A stretch of DNA of 64,000 bases, taken from contig JAFQLS010000044.1 of assembly GCA_017396555.1 (NCBI GenBank), positions 1 to 64,000 of the forward strand, written 5' to 3'. Under the pieces are notes generated by a model. That model searched no databases. It had not been told where the DNA came from and saw nothing but the letters and a program-made list of their open reading frames with translations. The position numbers were made by a program, and so were the translations under genes. The stretch is from Lachnospiraceae bacterium (lineage in GTDB: Bacteria > Bacillota > Clostridia > Lachnospirales > Lachnospiraceae). Shown here one piece after another: positions 17,846-27,259 of this stretch (position 1 is the stretch's first letter; each line of letters starts with the position of its first letter).

Positions 17846-19417
17846 CTATATTGCCCCTCCAAATGCAACCTGTTTTACCACTAGCAATTTATCACCGGGA
17901 TATATCAAATCACTTTGTAAATTATTTATTTTCTTAATGTTATCCACGGTCGTATAAAAGCTCTTTGCTATATTCCACAAAGTGTCTCCCTCTTCCACTA
18001 TATGAACCACCATACCCGGCATGTTTTTTATTATATCCATATCCAGCGGTTCCTCTTTAATGTCAACTATTACATTTTCATAAATAGGATTTACTACCAG
18101 AGTATCTAACATAATTGATGCCCTAATTTCTATTTCATCTGAGCTAACCATATCAGCGGTAAGCTGTTCCAAATATGTCTTAATATAATATTTCGAATTC
18201 TCATCTATTCCCATTACTTCAATGTTATGTTCAAACGGAATTATTACCGTTTCATTTCCAATAGGTTGCTTATCATTAGATGATGCATACACAATATTCA
18301 CTTCTAAAATACCACTTATATTTATGCCATTTTGAACAACTATCGTATCATCTATCTTTACATTTCCACTTACATTGCAAATCTGTAAAATATGATTTTC
18401 ATCAATTTCCATTCTTATTCTTTCAGCCAGCTTGTATTTAGACTGATTTTTTGTGAGTAAATTTTCAAAACAGCCTTGTTTTTCCTGTATTTTATAATTG
18501 ACATATGGAGAATATATATCGGTAATAATTTCTATCTTTTCTTCGTTGTACACTTTTATATCCATATCAAGCGATGCATCTGTACGAATTAATCTGTTTT
18601 CTCCATCATAATCTTTGTAAATTTCCGGTTGAGTATTTACAAGCTTCAAATCTATATTAGGTATCATATCGGAAGATACACCTGCTACATCCAAGCTCCC
18701 ATTAAATGGTATTGTTTTCTCAAACCACTGTAATGGCATATGCTCCTCTTCCGGTTCATACATAATGAACATCAAAAGCTCGCCACTAACATTTATCTTT
18801 TCTTCCTGTAGCTTTGTCTGAACATTTCTGGCATCCATATTACTCCATATAAGCTTACCAATATTAGGTTTACCCATTGGTACTTCCGTCTCTTCCTTTA
18901 CACGAAATACATCTTTCTTACTTACTATCATTTTCATAACCTGAAGTGGTCTTTTTATATAATCTGTATCTTCATTTCCACTAATATCTATAATCGCATC
19001 CTCATCATAAATATCTTCTGCTGACGCCATAAATGTCACTATCGCTCTTACATTTATTTTTCTTGAATTAATTATGGAAATACTTACATCTTCAAGAGCA
19101 TAATCAACATTTATTACATCATTTTCTTCTATACCTTCAACATTGATAACCTCGTCAAACGGAATATTCCCCTCCATACAGCTCACTGCTACCGACTCTA
19201 ATGAAACGTATAAAATTTTATATGTAAGCTTTCCTTTCACCAACACCTTGCCATCAAGTAATTTAACACTGTCTATTGTAATCCATGTTTTATTTCCAAC
19301 AATTCTGTCTATATCCGGTTTAACATCCTGTACTATGAAATCATCATCCAGAGTAATCTGTATCATTTTATTGTCTTTTATCCTGCTCATGTGAACATTT
19401 GATTTTACTAATTCCAT
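17846..19417 (-). CDS. sipL: SipL-like SPOCS/LysM spore morphogenesis protein
   Basis: 523 aa. Repeated SPOCS (DUF3794) modules fill about residues 30-460, each with a recurring V.V.G.L.V.I.Y pattern, and a LysM domain closes the protein (about 468-512, with HIVEEGDTLWNIAKSFYTT). The same order and length are known for C. difficile SipL, which binds SpoIVA through its LysM domain to attach the coat to the forespore. No signal peptide, fitting a mother-cell cytoplasmic protein. It follows the PrcB-like lipoprotein gene by 11 bp. Confidence 0.85.
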   Translation of the reverse strand: MELVKSNVHMSRIKDNKMIQITLDDDFIVQDVKPDIDRIVGNKTWITIDSVKLLDGKVLVKGKLTYKILYVSLESVAVSCMEGNIPFDEVINVEGIEENDVINVDYALEDVSISIINSRKINVRAIVTFMASAEDIYDEDAIIDISGNEDTDYIKRPLQVMKMIVSKKDVFRVKEETEVPMGKPNIGKLIWSNMDARNVQTKLQEEKINVSGELLMFIMYEPEEEHMPLQWFEKTIPFNGSLDVAGVSSDMIPNIDLKLVNTQPEIYKDYDGENRLIRTDASLDMDIKVYNEEKIEIITDIYSPYVNYKIQEKQGCFENLLTKNQSKYKLAERIRMEIDENHILQICNVSGNVKIDDTIVVQNGINISGILEVNIVYASSNDKQPIGNETVIIPFEHNIEVMGIDENSKYYIKTYLEQLTADMVSSDEIEIRASIMLDTLVVNPIYENVIVDIKEEPLDMDIIKNMPGMVVHIVEEGDTLWNIAKSFYTTVDNIKKINNLQSDLIYPGDKLLVVKQVAFGGAI

Positions 19418-19428
19418 ATTCTGCCTTC

Positions 19429-19833
19429 CTATTCAAATAATACTGTTTTATCGATATTTTCAACCTTTATCACTATATATGGATAAGTTATTACATCATT
19501 TACCTTCTCTGTTTTTACAGGCCCCTTTAACATGGTTTTTACACAAATAGAAGTATCTGTTTCATATATATCCTCAAGTGTAATTCCATATCCCGTTGTA
19601 GGTTGTGGTCCATATCCCTTAACCATATACAAATATCCCTTATCTTCATAGTTTAAATTAAATATTTCTTCCTTGCTGTCATTAATTAATTTCATCAATT
19701 CCTCTGGTACATCTTCATCCTCCACTATCGTATATTCTACGTCTCTTATTTTTTTATTACTGGTCTTTTCTATACTGCATCCATATGTTGTACATAAAAA
19801 AATTAGCACCAGGACAATATATAGCTTCTTCAA
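19429..19833 (-). CDS. PrcB-like small lipoprotein
   Basis: 134 aa. Lipoprotein signal with the lipobox TYGC at residue 19. The C-terminal half matches the PrcB C-terminal domain pattern, with PQPTTGYGITLEDIYE and TYPYIVIKVENID. It is upstream of sipL in the same operon, so a role in the cell envelope during sporulation is plausible but unproven. Confidence 0.7.
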   Translation of the reverse strand: MKKLYIVLVLIFLCTTYGCSIEKTSNKKIRDVEYTIVEDEDVPEELMKLINDSKEEIFNLNYEDKGYLYMVKGYGPQPTTGYGITLEDIYETDTSICVKTMLKGPVKTEKVNDVITYPYIVIKVENIDKTVLFE

Positions 19834-19881
19834 TATCCCACCATAATTCTTTTTTTAATTTATATGCATTTATCAATACAA

Positions 19882-19908
19882 AAATGACGGTTTCAATAAA
19901 CCGCCATT
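19882..19908 (-). terminator. Terminator after the M20 amidohydrolase gene
   Basis: Minus-strand stem GGCGGTTT/AAACCGTC with a 4-base loop and a following ATTTTT. Confidence 0.65.
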
Positions 19909-19911
19909 AAA

Positions 19912-21102
19912 TTATTCTTCACTCAAGTATTTAATTGCCATATATGCGTATACTGCGCTTCCTATTGACAAAACATTTTCATCAAACTTTACCTTTGGAT
20001 GATGCAACGGATATTCATATCCGTTTTCCCTGCTTCCTGCTGCAAGGGCAACCATAATAGTAGGTATTTTATGGCTTACATAAGCAAAATCCTCTGAACC
20101 ACCGCCCGAAACCTTTCCTGACGGACTCATAACTGTGGTTAATTCTGCAAGATATTTTCGGGCACTTTCCGATAAATGCTTATCATTTATAAGTGTCGGT
20201 GCCCCACTGTCAAATTCTGTGTATGCAGTTGCTCTGTATGCTCTCGCTATTCCATTAGATATATCACATATTCTGTTTTTTAAATATTCTCTTAAATTCT
20301 CATCATAGGCTCTGATACTTCCTTTCATAATAGCGGTATCAGATATTACATTTGATGCCTCACCGGCCTTTAGCGAACCAATTGTTATTATTGCCTTATC
20401 AGCTATTGACATTTCTCTTGCCGACAGCTCCTGCAAACCAATTAGTATATGTGCCGCCACTATTAACGCATCTATTCCATCCTGTGGCATTGAACCATGA
20501 CAACCCTTTCCCTTTACATTAATTGTAAAATAATCTGCCGATGGCGCGCTTACCCCGGGCTCAGACACTATTACAGTTCCTTCTTTTATTGATAATCCAC
20601 TTAATACATGAAGCATCATACCTGCATCTACCTTAGGATTATCAAGCACTCCATTTTCAATCATATCCCGAGAGCCGGCCAACAATTCCTCTGCCGGCTG
20701 AAACATAAGCTTAACAGTTCCCTGTAATTTATCTTCACATTTTTTTAATAGCTTAGCTGCACCAAGAAGCATGGCTGTGTGCATATCATGCCCACAGCCA
20801 TGCATATTTCCGTTTGTGCAAGCAAAGTTCTCGCCCGACTCCTCCTGTATAGGCAAAGCATCCATATCCGCTCTAAGGAGAAATACTTTATTACTATTGT
20901 TATTCTCACCTATTGTTGCTACAATTCCTGCTTTTCCACAATTTTGTGGTATATAACCAAGTTCTGTTAATTGTTCGGCAACAAACGCTTTTGTTTGTTT
21001 TAAATCAAATCCAACTTCCGCATATTCATGTAGTGTACGTCTTATGGATATAATTTCGTTTTCGTATGAACTTGCCTCTTGCAATATTTCCTCTGCTAAC
21101 AT
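19912..21102 (-). CDS. M20 family amidohydrolase
   Basis: 396 aa, full length for the amidohydrolase/hippuricase type. Metal ligands are visible in NMHGCGHDMHTAMLLG, PAEELLAGS and the C-terminal GGSEDFAY. The lid domain occupies about 180-295. Such enzymes cleave N-acyl amino acids or amino-acid conjugates; the substrate cannot be assigned. No signal peptide. Single gene. Confidence 0.88.
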   Translation of the reverse strand: MLAEEILQEASSYENEIISIRRTLHEYAEVGFDLKQTKAFVAEQLTELGYIPQNCGKAGIVATIGENNNSNKVFLLRADMDALPIQEESGENFACTNGNMHGCGHDMHTAMLLGAAKLLKKCEDKLQGTVKLMFQPAEELLAGSRDMIENGVLDNPKVDAGMMLHVLSGLSIKEGTVIVSEPGVSAPSADYFTINVKGKGCHGSMPQDGIDALIVAAHILIGLQELSAREMSIADKAIITIGSLKAGEASNVISDTAIMKGSIRAYDENLREYLKNRICDISNGIARAYRATAYTEFDSGAPTLINDKHLSESARKYLAELTTVMSPSGKVSGGGSEDFAYVSHKIPTIMVALAAGSRENGYEYPLHHPKVKFDENVLSIGSAVYAYMAIKYLSEE

Positions 21103-21172
21103 ATTTATCTCCGTTTCGTCTTGATATGTTAATAGTATGAACGAAATTTGAAATAATATTTAGCACGCACTG

Positions 21173-21199
21173 TTGACAATCTTTAAAAAAATATATAAT
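21173..21199 (+). promoter_or_regulatory. Promoter-like sequence before the 58-aa ORF
   Basis: TTGACA at 21173-21178 and TATAAT at 21194-21199, spaced 15 bp. The expected start is only one or two bases before the ATG at 21208, so it would give a leaderless message or serve a downstream RNA instead. Confidence 0.4.
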
Positions 21200-21207
21200 A
21201 GTTAGAA

Positions 21208-21384
21208 ATGAATAAGAAGTTTATTTTACTAGGTACTGGATTTATCGCAATCATATCAATTTTATTTACTACATTCTTTATCTTTTCTAAAGATAATCTC
21301 GAAACTACTTTAATTGTTAATAATGATACTACAACTACATCATTTTTATCCACTACACAACAATTTCTTCTTGAAATTAGGTAA
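21208..21384 (+). CDS. Possible 58-aa membrane peptide
   Basis: A short frame from ATG 21208 to TAA 21384. The peptide begins MNKKFILLGTGFIAII, has one strong membrane helix at about 5-26, and a Thr-rich tail (VNNDTTTTS). No ribosome binding site precedes the ATG. It lies alone between the amidohydrolase and the structured element. It could be a real small membrane peptide, a remnant of a longer gene, or chance. Confidence 0.4.
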   Translation: MNKKFILLGTGFIAIISILFTTFFIFSKDNLETTLIVNNDTTTTSFLSTTQQFLLEIR

Positions 21385-21475
21385 GCAAGTCATTCTATAT
21401 AGATAAATCTAACTAAAAGTATGACCTCATCCAAGCACAATATAATATACAGAAGGTAATTACAACCAAATACAT

Positions 21476-21750
21476 AGCGTCTTATAAAATCACCAGACAA
21501 CCTTCGGCAAATACCGGTACTTTGTCGCGTGAGAATCAGTAGAATTAAGGTTGGATATGTATGCGAAGCATATACGGATATTCGCAGTGGCTTAGAGCAA
21601 GCTTGCTTAGCTTCTAAGCCGCTGTGAATAGGCGTAATGCACCGCAGGTGCAATATCCAACCGTATCTAAGCAAACGCCTAGCGACATTAGTCCCGCTGT
21701 TTCCTTTGCCGAGAGCGAGAGCGTGTCGGATGTGATTTATATAAGACGCT
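21476..21750. repeat. 275-bp structured inverted-repeat element (MITE or structured RNA)
   Basis: Outer arms at 21476-21493 and 21732-21750 are inverted copies with one indel. Inside, GGTTGGATAT (21549-21558) pairs with ATATCCAACC (21653-21662) and encloses three hairpins: 21560-21572 around GCGAAGC, 21581-21628 with a 16-bp arm, and 21638-21652 (TGCACC/GGTGCA). A C-TTCG-G tetraloop-like site lies near 21515. No tRNA or known intron core was recognised. Base composition is richer in G+C than the flanks. No target duplication was found. Flanking 21385-21475 and 21103-21172 show nothing further. Confidence 0.7.
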
Positions 21751-21761
21751 CAATTATAAAG

Positions 21762-21799
21762 AAAAAAATAGTTCCAAGACATAAGTCCCGAAACTATTT
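21762..21799 (-). terminator. Terminator after the Na/Pi symporter gene
   Basis: Minus-strand stem AAATAGTT/AACTATTT with an interrupted inner stem and a following run of T. Confidence 0.65.
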
Positions 21800-21806
21800 C
21801 ATTATT

Positions 21807-23609
21807 CTACATATTCTTAAGCGGTACCAAATACTGTGCTCTACGATTCTCCTGTTCAGCCAGATAAGACTGATCGGCAGAAGAATGAAGCTCCTGCATA
21901 TATAAATGATGATTTTGCGAAATCTCTTCGTTATTTTTACCAAGTAAAAGCATTGCTATGCTTGAACACTGGTCTGCTGCACGTTCAAGATAAGTAAGTA
22001 CATCAAGGAAAATAAGTCCGCCATTAACAGAACATATACCTTCACATAAACGATCTCTATGACGATTCTTAAGAAGCAAGACCATATCATCAATTACCTC
22101 TTCCAATGGTTCAATACGTCTTGCAACATAATCATTTTCATCAGTCATAGCCTCAATTGTAAGTCTTAAAATCTCAGATACAGCATCATTAATAATAGAA
22201 AATTCTTTTACAGCCACTTCCGAAAAACTAACATCTGTATCCGCCTTTTTCTTAGCAAGCTCATCAAAGTTAGTAGCATAATCACCAATACGTTCAATGT
22301 CACTGATACATTGCATAAGCATATTATTATAACGCTTGTCCACTGCATTTTTTATGTGACCCGAAAGCTCTATCAAATAATTGTCAGCCTTATCCGTAAA
22401 ACAGTCCAGCTTTTCTTCTAACGAATATATTCTCTTTGCTCTGTCTGAATCATATTTTTCAAACTGCTGCATACTAAGTTCAACATTTTCCTGTGCTATT
22501 TGTGCCATATTAATTGCAATTTTATTAACCTCTGCAAGTGCAAGTGGCGGCGTAATCATAAGCTTTGTATCAAGGGCAGCAAGCTCCGGATACTTCTTTC
22601 TCTCTGCCTTCTCATCTGAATCATCCTTAACAATTGCACATGCAATCTTAACAAGCAGACCTGTAAACGGAAGAAGTACAACAGCTGTTGCTAAATTGAA
22701 TATTGTCTGGAAATCAGCAATGGTTCCACTATCCACTACACCTGTCCATAAATCAGGCATAAATCCTACTCTACGCAGAATAGTCATAACAATCATAAAT
22801 ACAATAGTTCCTATTGTGTTAAATACAATATGTACAACACCTGTACGTTTTGCATCCTTAGATGAACCAATTGAACATACAATAGCGGTTGTTACACAAG
22901 TACCAAGATTAATACCCATTATTATCGGATAAACCAATTCAAACGTCATAGCACCTGTAGAAGAAAGTGCCTGCAAAATACCAACCATAGCAGACGAACT
23001 CTGTACGATAACTGTAAGTACAAGACCCATAAATATTCCAAGAACTGGCATATCAGAAAAATGACTGAGTGCATCTGCAAATGCCTGAGAGCTGGAAAGT
23101 GGCTCTACTGCATCCGTCATAGCCAGAAGTCCCATAAAGAGAATTCCAAATCCAAGTGCAATCATACCAACATTTTTACTGCTCTCTCTTTTTATAAACA
23201 TAACACAAATGATACCAATAATCAAAGCTATCGGTGCCAATGTATCCGGCTTAAAAAATGTAAGAATTGAGTCTCCTGAGGATTCAATATCCATCAGACG
23301 AATAATTTGTGCTGTTACAGTTGTTCCAATATTAGCACCAAGAACAATACTTACAGCCTGACGAAGATTTAATATACCTGCACCAATCAAACCAACTGTT
23401 AATACTATAGTTGCTGTCGAACTTTGAATAACTGCGGTTACAAGAGCACCTGTTAATACCCCTAATAGTGCATTTTGTGTTAATTTACCAAGTACATTTT
23501 TGAGGGTATTACCCGAACTTTGCTTAAGTCCATCTCCCATAATCTCCATACCATACAAAAACATAGCAAGACCACCGAGAAGCTTAATAATCATCAAAAT
23601 TGTTTCCAT
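21807..23609 (-). CDS. Na+/phosphate cotransporter with PhoU-like domain
   Basis: 600 aa. About eight or nine membrane helices in residues 1-310 form the two inverted NptA repeats, each with a QSS motif (QSSTATIVLTVGLIGAG and QSSSAMVGILQALSS). Residues 340-560 are helical and PhoU-like. It should import phosphate with sodium, with the PhoU part regulating flux. Single gene ending in a terminator. Confidence 0.88.
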   Translation of the reverse strand: METILMIIKLLGGLAMFLYGMEIMGDGLKQSSGNTLKNVLGKLTQNALLGVLTGALVTAVIQSSTATIVLTVGLIGAGILNLRQAVSIVLGANIGTTVTAQIIRLMDIESSGDSILTFFKPDTLAPIALIIGIICVMFIKRESSKNVGMIALGFGILFMGLLAMTDAVEPLSSSQAFADALSHFSDMPVLGIFMGLVLTVIVQSSSAMVGILQALSSTGAMTFELVYPIIMGINLGTCVTTAIVCSIGSSKDAKRTGVVHIVFNTIGTIVFMIVMTILRRVGFMPDLWTGVVDSGTIADFQTIFNLATAVVLLPFTGLLVKIACAIVKDDSDEKAERKKYPELAALDTKLMITPPLALAEVNKIAINMAQIAQENVELSMQQFEKYDSDRAKRIYSLEEKLDCFTDKADNYLIELSGHIKNAVDKRYNNMLMQCISDIERIGDYATNFDELAKKKADTDVSFSEVAVKEFSIINDAVSEILRLTIEAMTDENDYVARRIEPLEEVIDDMVLLLKNRHRDRLCEGICSVNGGLIFLDVLTYLERAADQCSSIAMLLLGKNNEEISQNHHLYMQELHSSADQSYLAEQENRRAQYLVPLKNM

Positions 23610-23655
23610 AACTTTATCCTATACTAAACTATACCTTTCATTTGTAAAACAGCTA

Positions 23656-24045
23656 CTACATTATATCATCATCCATCAAACCATCTGACATAAATTCTCG
23701 ACCGGATACACGTTTTCTTTCTCGTTGTTGCTCAACCATATCAGACAACATATTTTTTACATTTTCAGAATTTTTAATTCTTTTTATGTAAAAAATAGGT
23801 GTGGACTTATCTGCAGAGTTACATTTTATAGTTCCAAGTCCAAATAATCTCTGCTCGAGACTTCTCTCAAGTGTCATATCCATAATTCTGTACAAACGAA
23901 TTTCTTCTTCATTGATATTAAACAATCCCGATTTAATCATCAACTTTTCTTCTGTAAGCTTGTACTTCGTAAATGACCAAGGTAAACCAAATATGGTTCT
24001 TTTTCTCTCAGTCCATACATACTGTGTCTCTTTTACTTCACTCAT
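23656..24045 (-). CDS. Bacterial PH-domain protein
   Basis: 129 aa. The pattern GLPWSFTKYKLTEEKLMIKSGLFNINEEEIRLYRIMDMTLERS followed by GTIKCNSADKSTPIFYIKRIKN is the YdbS/bPH_2 type. No membrane helix is present, unlike many YdbS relatives. It lies 23 bp after the phosphoglucomutase gene on the same strand. Function unknown. Confidence 0.75.
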   Translation of the reverse strand: MSEVKETQYVWTERKRTIFGLPWSFTKYKLTEEKLMIKSGLFNINEEEIRLYRIMDMTLERSLEQRLFGLGTIKCNSADKSTPIFYIKRIKNSENVKNMLSDMVEQQRERKRVSGREFMSDGLMDDDIM

Positions 24046-24068
24046 AAGTAAACCTCCCTTGTATGATA

Positions 24069-25805
24069 TTATTTAATCATATTGTTAATCATATCAACTA
24101 CTTCCTTACCAAGTTCTGCTGATTTAGTATTAGCATCCTCAAGCGATGTACCCTTAACACCAAAGTAGAACTTAACCTTAGGCTCTGTTCCCGATGGTCT
24201 TACACATAACCACACACCATCTTCCATATCATAATACAATACATTTGAAGAAGGAAGACCTGTTGGTTTTACTTCACCTGTTGAAAGTTCTGTGATTGTA
24301 CCCTTCTTATAATCTCTTACTGAAAGAACCTTATATCCACCAAACTCTGTTGGTGTATTATTTCTAAGAGTCTCTAATATTTCCTGTATCTTCTGTAAAC
24401 CTTCAATTCCTTTTAAAGTAATTGTCTTAATATCATCCTTATAATAACCATATCTTTCATACATAGCTAACATAGCATCCCAAAGAGTCATATTCTTTGT
24501 TTTGTAATATGCTGCTGCTTCACAAAGTGCCATAGTTGCAACAATTGCATCCTTATCACGTGCATGAGTACCAACAAGACATCCATAGCTCTCTTCAAAA
24601 CCAAAAAGATATGTTCCCTTACCAGACTCTTCAAATCCCAAAATCTGTTGGCCGATGAATTTAAAACCTGTAAGAACTTCTATAAGCTTTGCACCATAAT
24701 ATTCTGCAATAGCATCTGCCATATTAGTAGTAACTATAGTCTTTATCAATGCACCATCTTCTGGCACACCCATCTTTTCCTTTATCTGTGAAATCTCATA
24801 ATCTGCAATAAGACATCCAGACATATTACCTGTAAGTGTAATATATTCACCTGTTTTAGAATCCTTCACATACACACCAAGTCTATCGGCATCAGGGTCA
24901 GTTGCAAGTACTATATCGGCATCCTTTTCCTTTGCAAGCTTAAGCGCAAGTTCAAATGCTTCTGCTGCTTCCGGATTAGGATAGCTTACAGTTGGAAATT
25001 CTCCATCCGGTAACTCCTGTTCCGGAACAACATATACATTCTCAAAACCAATTTCCCTAAGAATTCTTCTTGCCGGAAGATTTCCTGTTCCATGTAAAGG
25101 TGTATATACAATCTTAATATCCTTCTGTGCTTCCTTGATTGCCTCAGGATTCTTAACCAGCTTCTTTAACTCTTCAATATATCTGTCATCTACCTTAGAA
25201 CCGATAACTTCATATAAACCGGCTGCCATAGCTTCCTCTTTAGAGATAGTTTTTACAGTAGCAAAATCCTTTACTGCCTTAACCTCATCCATAATATTCA
25301 CATCATGAGGCGGTGTTATCTGTGCACCATCCTCCCAATAAACCTTATATCCATTATATTCAGGCGGATTATGGCTCGCTGTTATATTAATACCGGCTAT
25401 ACATCCAAGTTCTCTAACTGCAAATGATAATTCAGGAGTCGGTCTCAAACTCTCAAATATATAAGCCTTAATTCCGTTTGCTGCAAGACATACTGCTGCC
25501 TCATTAGCAAATTCCGGTGACATTCTTCTTGAGTCAAATGCTATAACAACACCTCTTTCACTTCCGCCAACCTTATTAATATAGTTAGCAAGACCTTGAG
25601 ATGCTTTCCCTACTGTATATATATTCATACGATTAAGCCCGGCACCGATGATACCTCTCAATCCAGCTGTACCAAATTCAAGCTCCTGATAGAATCTTTC
25701 TTTAATTTCCTTATCATTCCCTCTTATACTCTCAAGCTCTGCTTTAGTTGTCTCATCAAAATGTGGATTACTAAGCCATTCCTCGTATTGTTCCATATAA
25801 TTCAT
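24069..25805 (-). CDS. pgcA: Phosphoglucomutase / phosphomannomutase (PgcA type)
   Basis: 578 aa from the ATG at 25805 with AAAGGAGA upstream; an in-frame start seven codons earlier lacks a site. Alpha-D-phosphohexomutase motifs in order: phosphoserine loop ITASHNPPEYNGYK, metal loop ATDPDADRLG, sugar loop FGFEESYG and phosphate loop RPSGTEPKVKFY. It interconverts glucose-1- and glucose-6-phosphate for glycogen and envelope sugars. Length fits the long Firmicute form. Confidence 0.93.
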   Translation of the reverse strand: MNYMEQYEEWLSNPHFDETTKAELESIRGNDKEIKERFYQELEFGTAGLRGIIGAGLNRMNIYTVGKASQGLANYINKVGGSERGVVIAFDSRRMSPEFANEAAVCLAANGIKAYIFESLRPTPELSFAVRELGCIAGINITASHNPPEYNGYKVYWEDGAQITPPHDVNIMDEVKAVKDFATVKTISKEEAMAAGLYEVIGSKVDDRYIEELKKLVKNPEAIKEAQKDIKIVYTPLHGTGNLPARRILREIGFENVYVVPEQELPDGEFPTVSYPNPEAAEAFELALKLAKEKDADIVLATDPDADRLGVYVKDSKTGEYITLTGNMSGCLIADYEISQIKEKMGVPEDGALIKTIVTTNMADAIAEYYGAKLIEVLTGFKFIGQQILGFEESGKGTYLFGFEESYGCLVGTHARDKDAIVATMALCEAAAYYKTKNMTLWDAMLAMYERYGYYKDDIKTITLKGIEGLQKIQEILETLRNNTPTEFGGYKVLSVRDYKKGTITELSTGEVKPTGLPSSNVLYYDMEDGVWLCVRPSGTEPKVKFYFGVKGTSLEDANTKSAELGKEVVDMINNMIK

Positions 25806-25859
25806 TGTAGTTCTCCTTTCTCCCATGATTGTTTATCATGTCAGGGTCATATCTTTGAC

Positions 25860-27170
25860 CTATTCTTCAATTTTTTCTAATTCAGGTAAGACAATGTTTA
25901 CATCATTGTTATCATCTGTTATTTCAAGTGTATACATTTTAGCCTCGTATCCTGAACGTCTAAGAGTAATTACGCGTGTACCGGATTCTTTTTTAAAGCT
26001 TACCGGTACGACTCCCTTATAAACTCCATCAAAATATACTTCTGCATCAACCGGCGAATCAACTCTTATCTGAGCCTCTGAGGTTTCGTCGCCGTCATCT
26101 TCATCTTCATCATTTTCGGTTTCGTCATCAGCTTCACTCTGCATTGATAAATCTATTGTTAAGGATTCATACACAGAATCTACAACTATTGTTGCATTGT
26201 AAGTCTCATATCCATCTGCTAAAACCTGAATTTTATGTGTTCCATAAGTCATTTCTACAAAATCATCATGTGATGTTACATTTCCATCAACCTTCAATGT
26301 AGCCTCTGACGGAAAAATATCAAAACTGTAGTTACCATATCTCTCTGCTTCATCCTGAAATTCGGTAAGACTCAGACTTATCTCAGAGTCTCTCTTAACA
26401 GTAACTTCTTTAAATCCTCCCTGACCATTATAGGTTGCCATAACATTATAGGTTCCCTCCGGTGCAACAATTTGCATATCTTCTGTAATTACCACCATCA
26501 TCTTTTTACCAATTTCTATTATTCCACCTTCAAAATAATCTGTATTGGTAAGATTAATATATCCATGACCACTTGTAACTATAATAGAATTTAACCTTTT
26601 GTCAATACCTTTGAGCGTTAATACATCGACTGACTCTATATCAGACAATTCAATCTGAACTCCATTTGACATAACAATAAGACTATCATCAAATGTATAC
26701 AACTCTCCTTTTATTTCACATGTCATATCAGTTTCGTTGTATTCAAACGCGGTTACCCTGTTGTATTCAAATGCCTCTGACGATATGTACAACCTTGTTA
26801 GCTTGTTCTTACTATTAACATAATAAGCATCGACAATTTCTCCTATCTCAATCTGAGACATAGCAATTATCTCACCATATTCATTCTGCACATCGCAACC
26901 ACCTGTATATGTAAGTATATACTTTTCATCATCAGTAAAGCTTTTCAAAACAACCTGCATATTCTCTGTATCAACATTCAATACAAGTGCAGTATCCTTT
27001 ACATCATAATCAGCATTTTCCGAAGATTCTTTCTCTTCAACCGAGGTAGTTGGTAATCTCGGAATATCATTTCCACTATGTATAGATGGTTCCTTCTCAC
27101 TTGAACATCCTGTTAATAGGAATATAGACAAAGCAATCAATGCCAATGTACTTTTATAAATTTTTCTCAT
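25860..27170 (-). CDS. Lipoprotein with PEGA domains
   Basis: 436 aa. Lipobox LLTGC at about residue 22. Residues 50-260 are predicted all-beta. A PEGA domain lies at about 280-345, then an acidic linker (DDETENDEDEDDGDE) and a second PEGA domain at 370-430 with RVDSPVDAEVYFDGVYKGVVP. PEGA domains are usually extracytoplasmic and found in S-layer or envelope proteins. Good GGAG-type start. Single gene. Confidence 0.8.
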   Translation of the reverse strand: MRKIYKSTLALIALSIFLLTGCSSEKEPSIHSGNDIPRLPTTSVEEKESSENADYDVKDTALVLNVDTENMQVVLKSFTDDEKYILTYTGGCDVQNEYGEIIAMSQIEIGEIVDAYYVNSKNKLTRLYISSEAFEYNRVTAFEYNETDMTCEIKGELYTFDDSLIVMSNGVQIELSDIESVDVLTLKGIDKRLNSIIVTSGHGYINLTNTDYFEGGIIEIGKKMMVVITEDMQIVAPEGTYNVMATYNGQGGFKEVTVKRDSEISLSLTEFQDEAERYGNYSFDIFPSEATLKVDGNVTSHDDFVEMTYGTHKIQVLADGYETYNATIVVDSVYESLTIDLSMQSEADDETENDEDEDDGDETSEAQIRVDSPVDAEVYFDGVYKGVVPVSFKKESGTRVITLRRSGYEAKMYTLEITDDNNDVNIVLPELEKIEE

Positions 27171-27259
27171 CTGTGTTCCTCATCTCCATCTGAGAGTTAT
27201 TTTTACACATTAACCATTATATTATATACCAACATAAAAATATTGTCATTAATTTTTTT

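Noticed and set aside
21390..21905. Open reading frames of about 93 codons on both strands across the structured element
   Set aside because: They lack ribosome sites, run through the hairpin arms and overlap the symporter terminator; the inverted-repeat structure explains the sequence better than coding.
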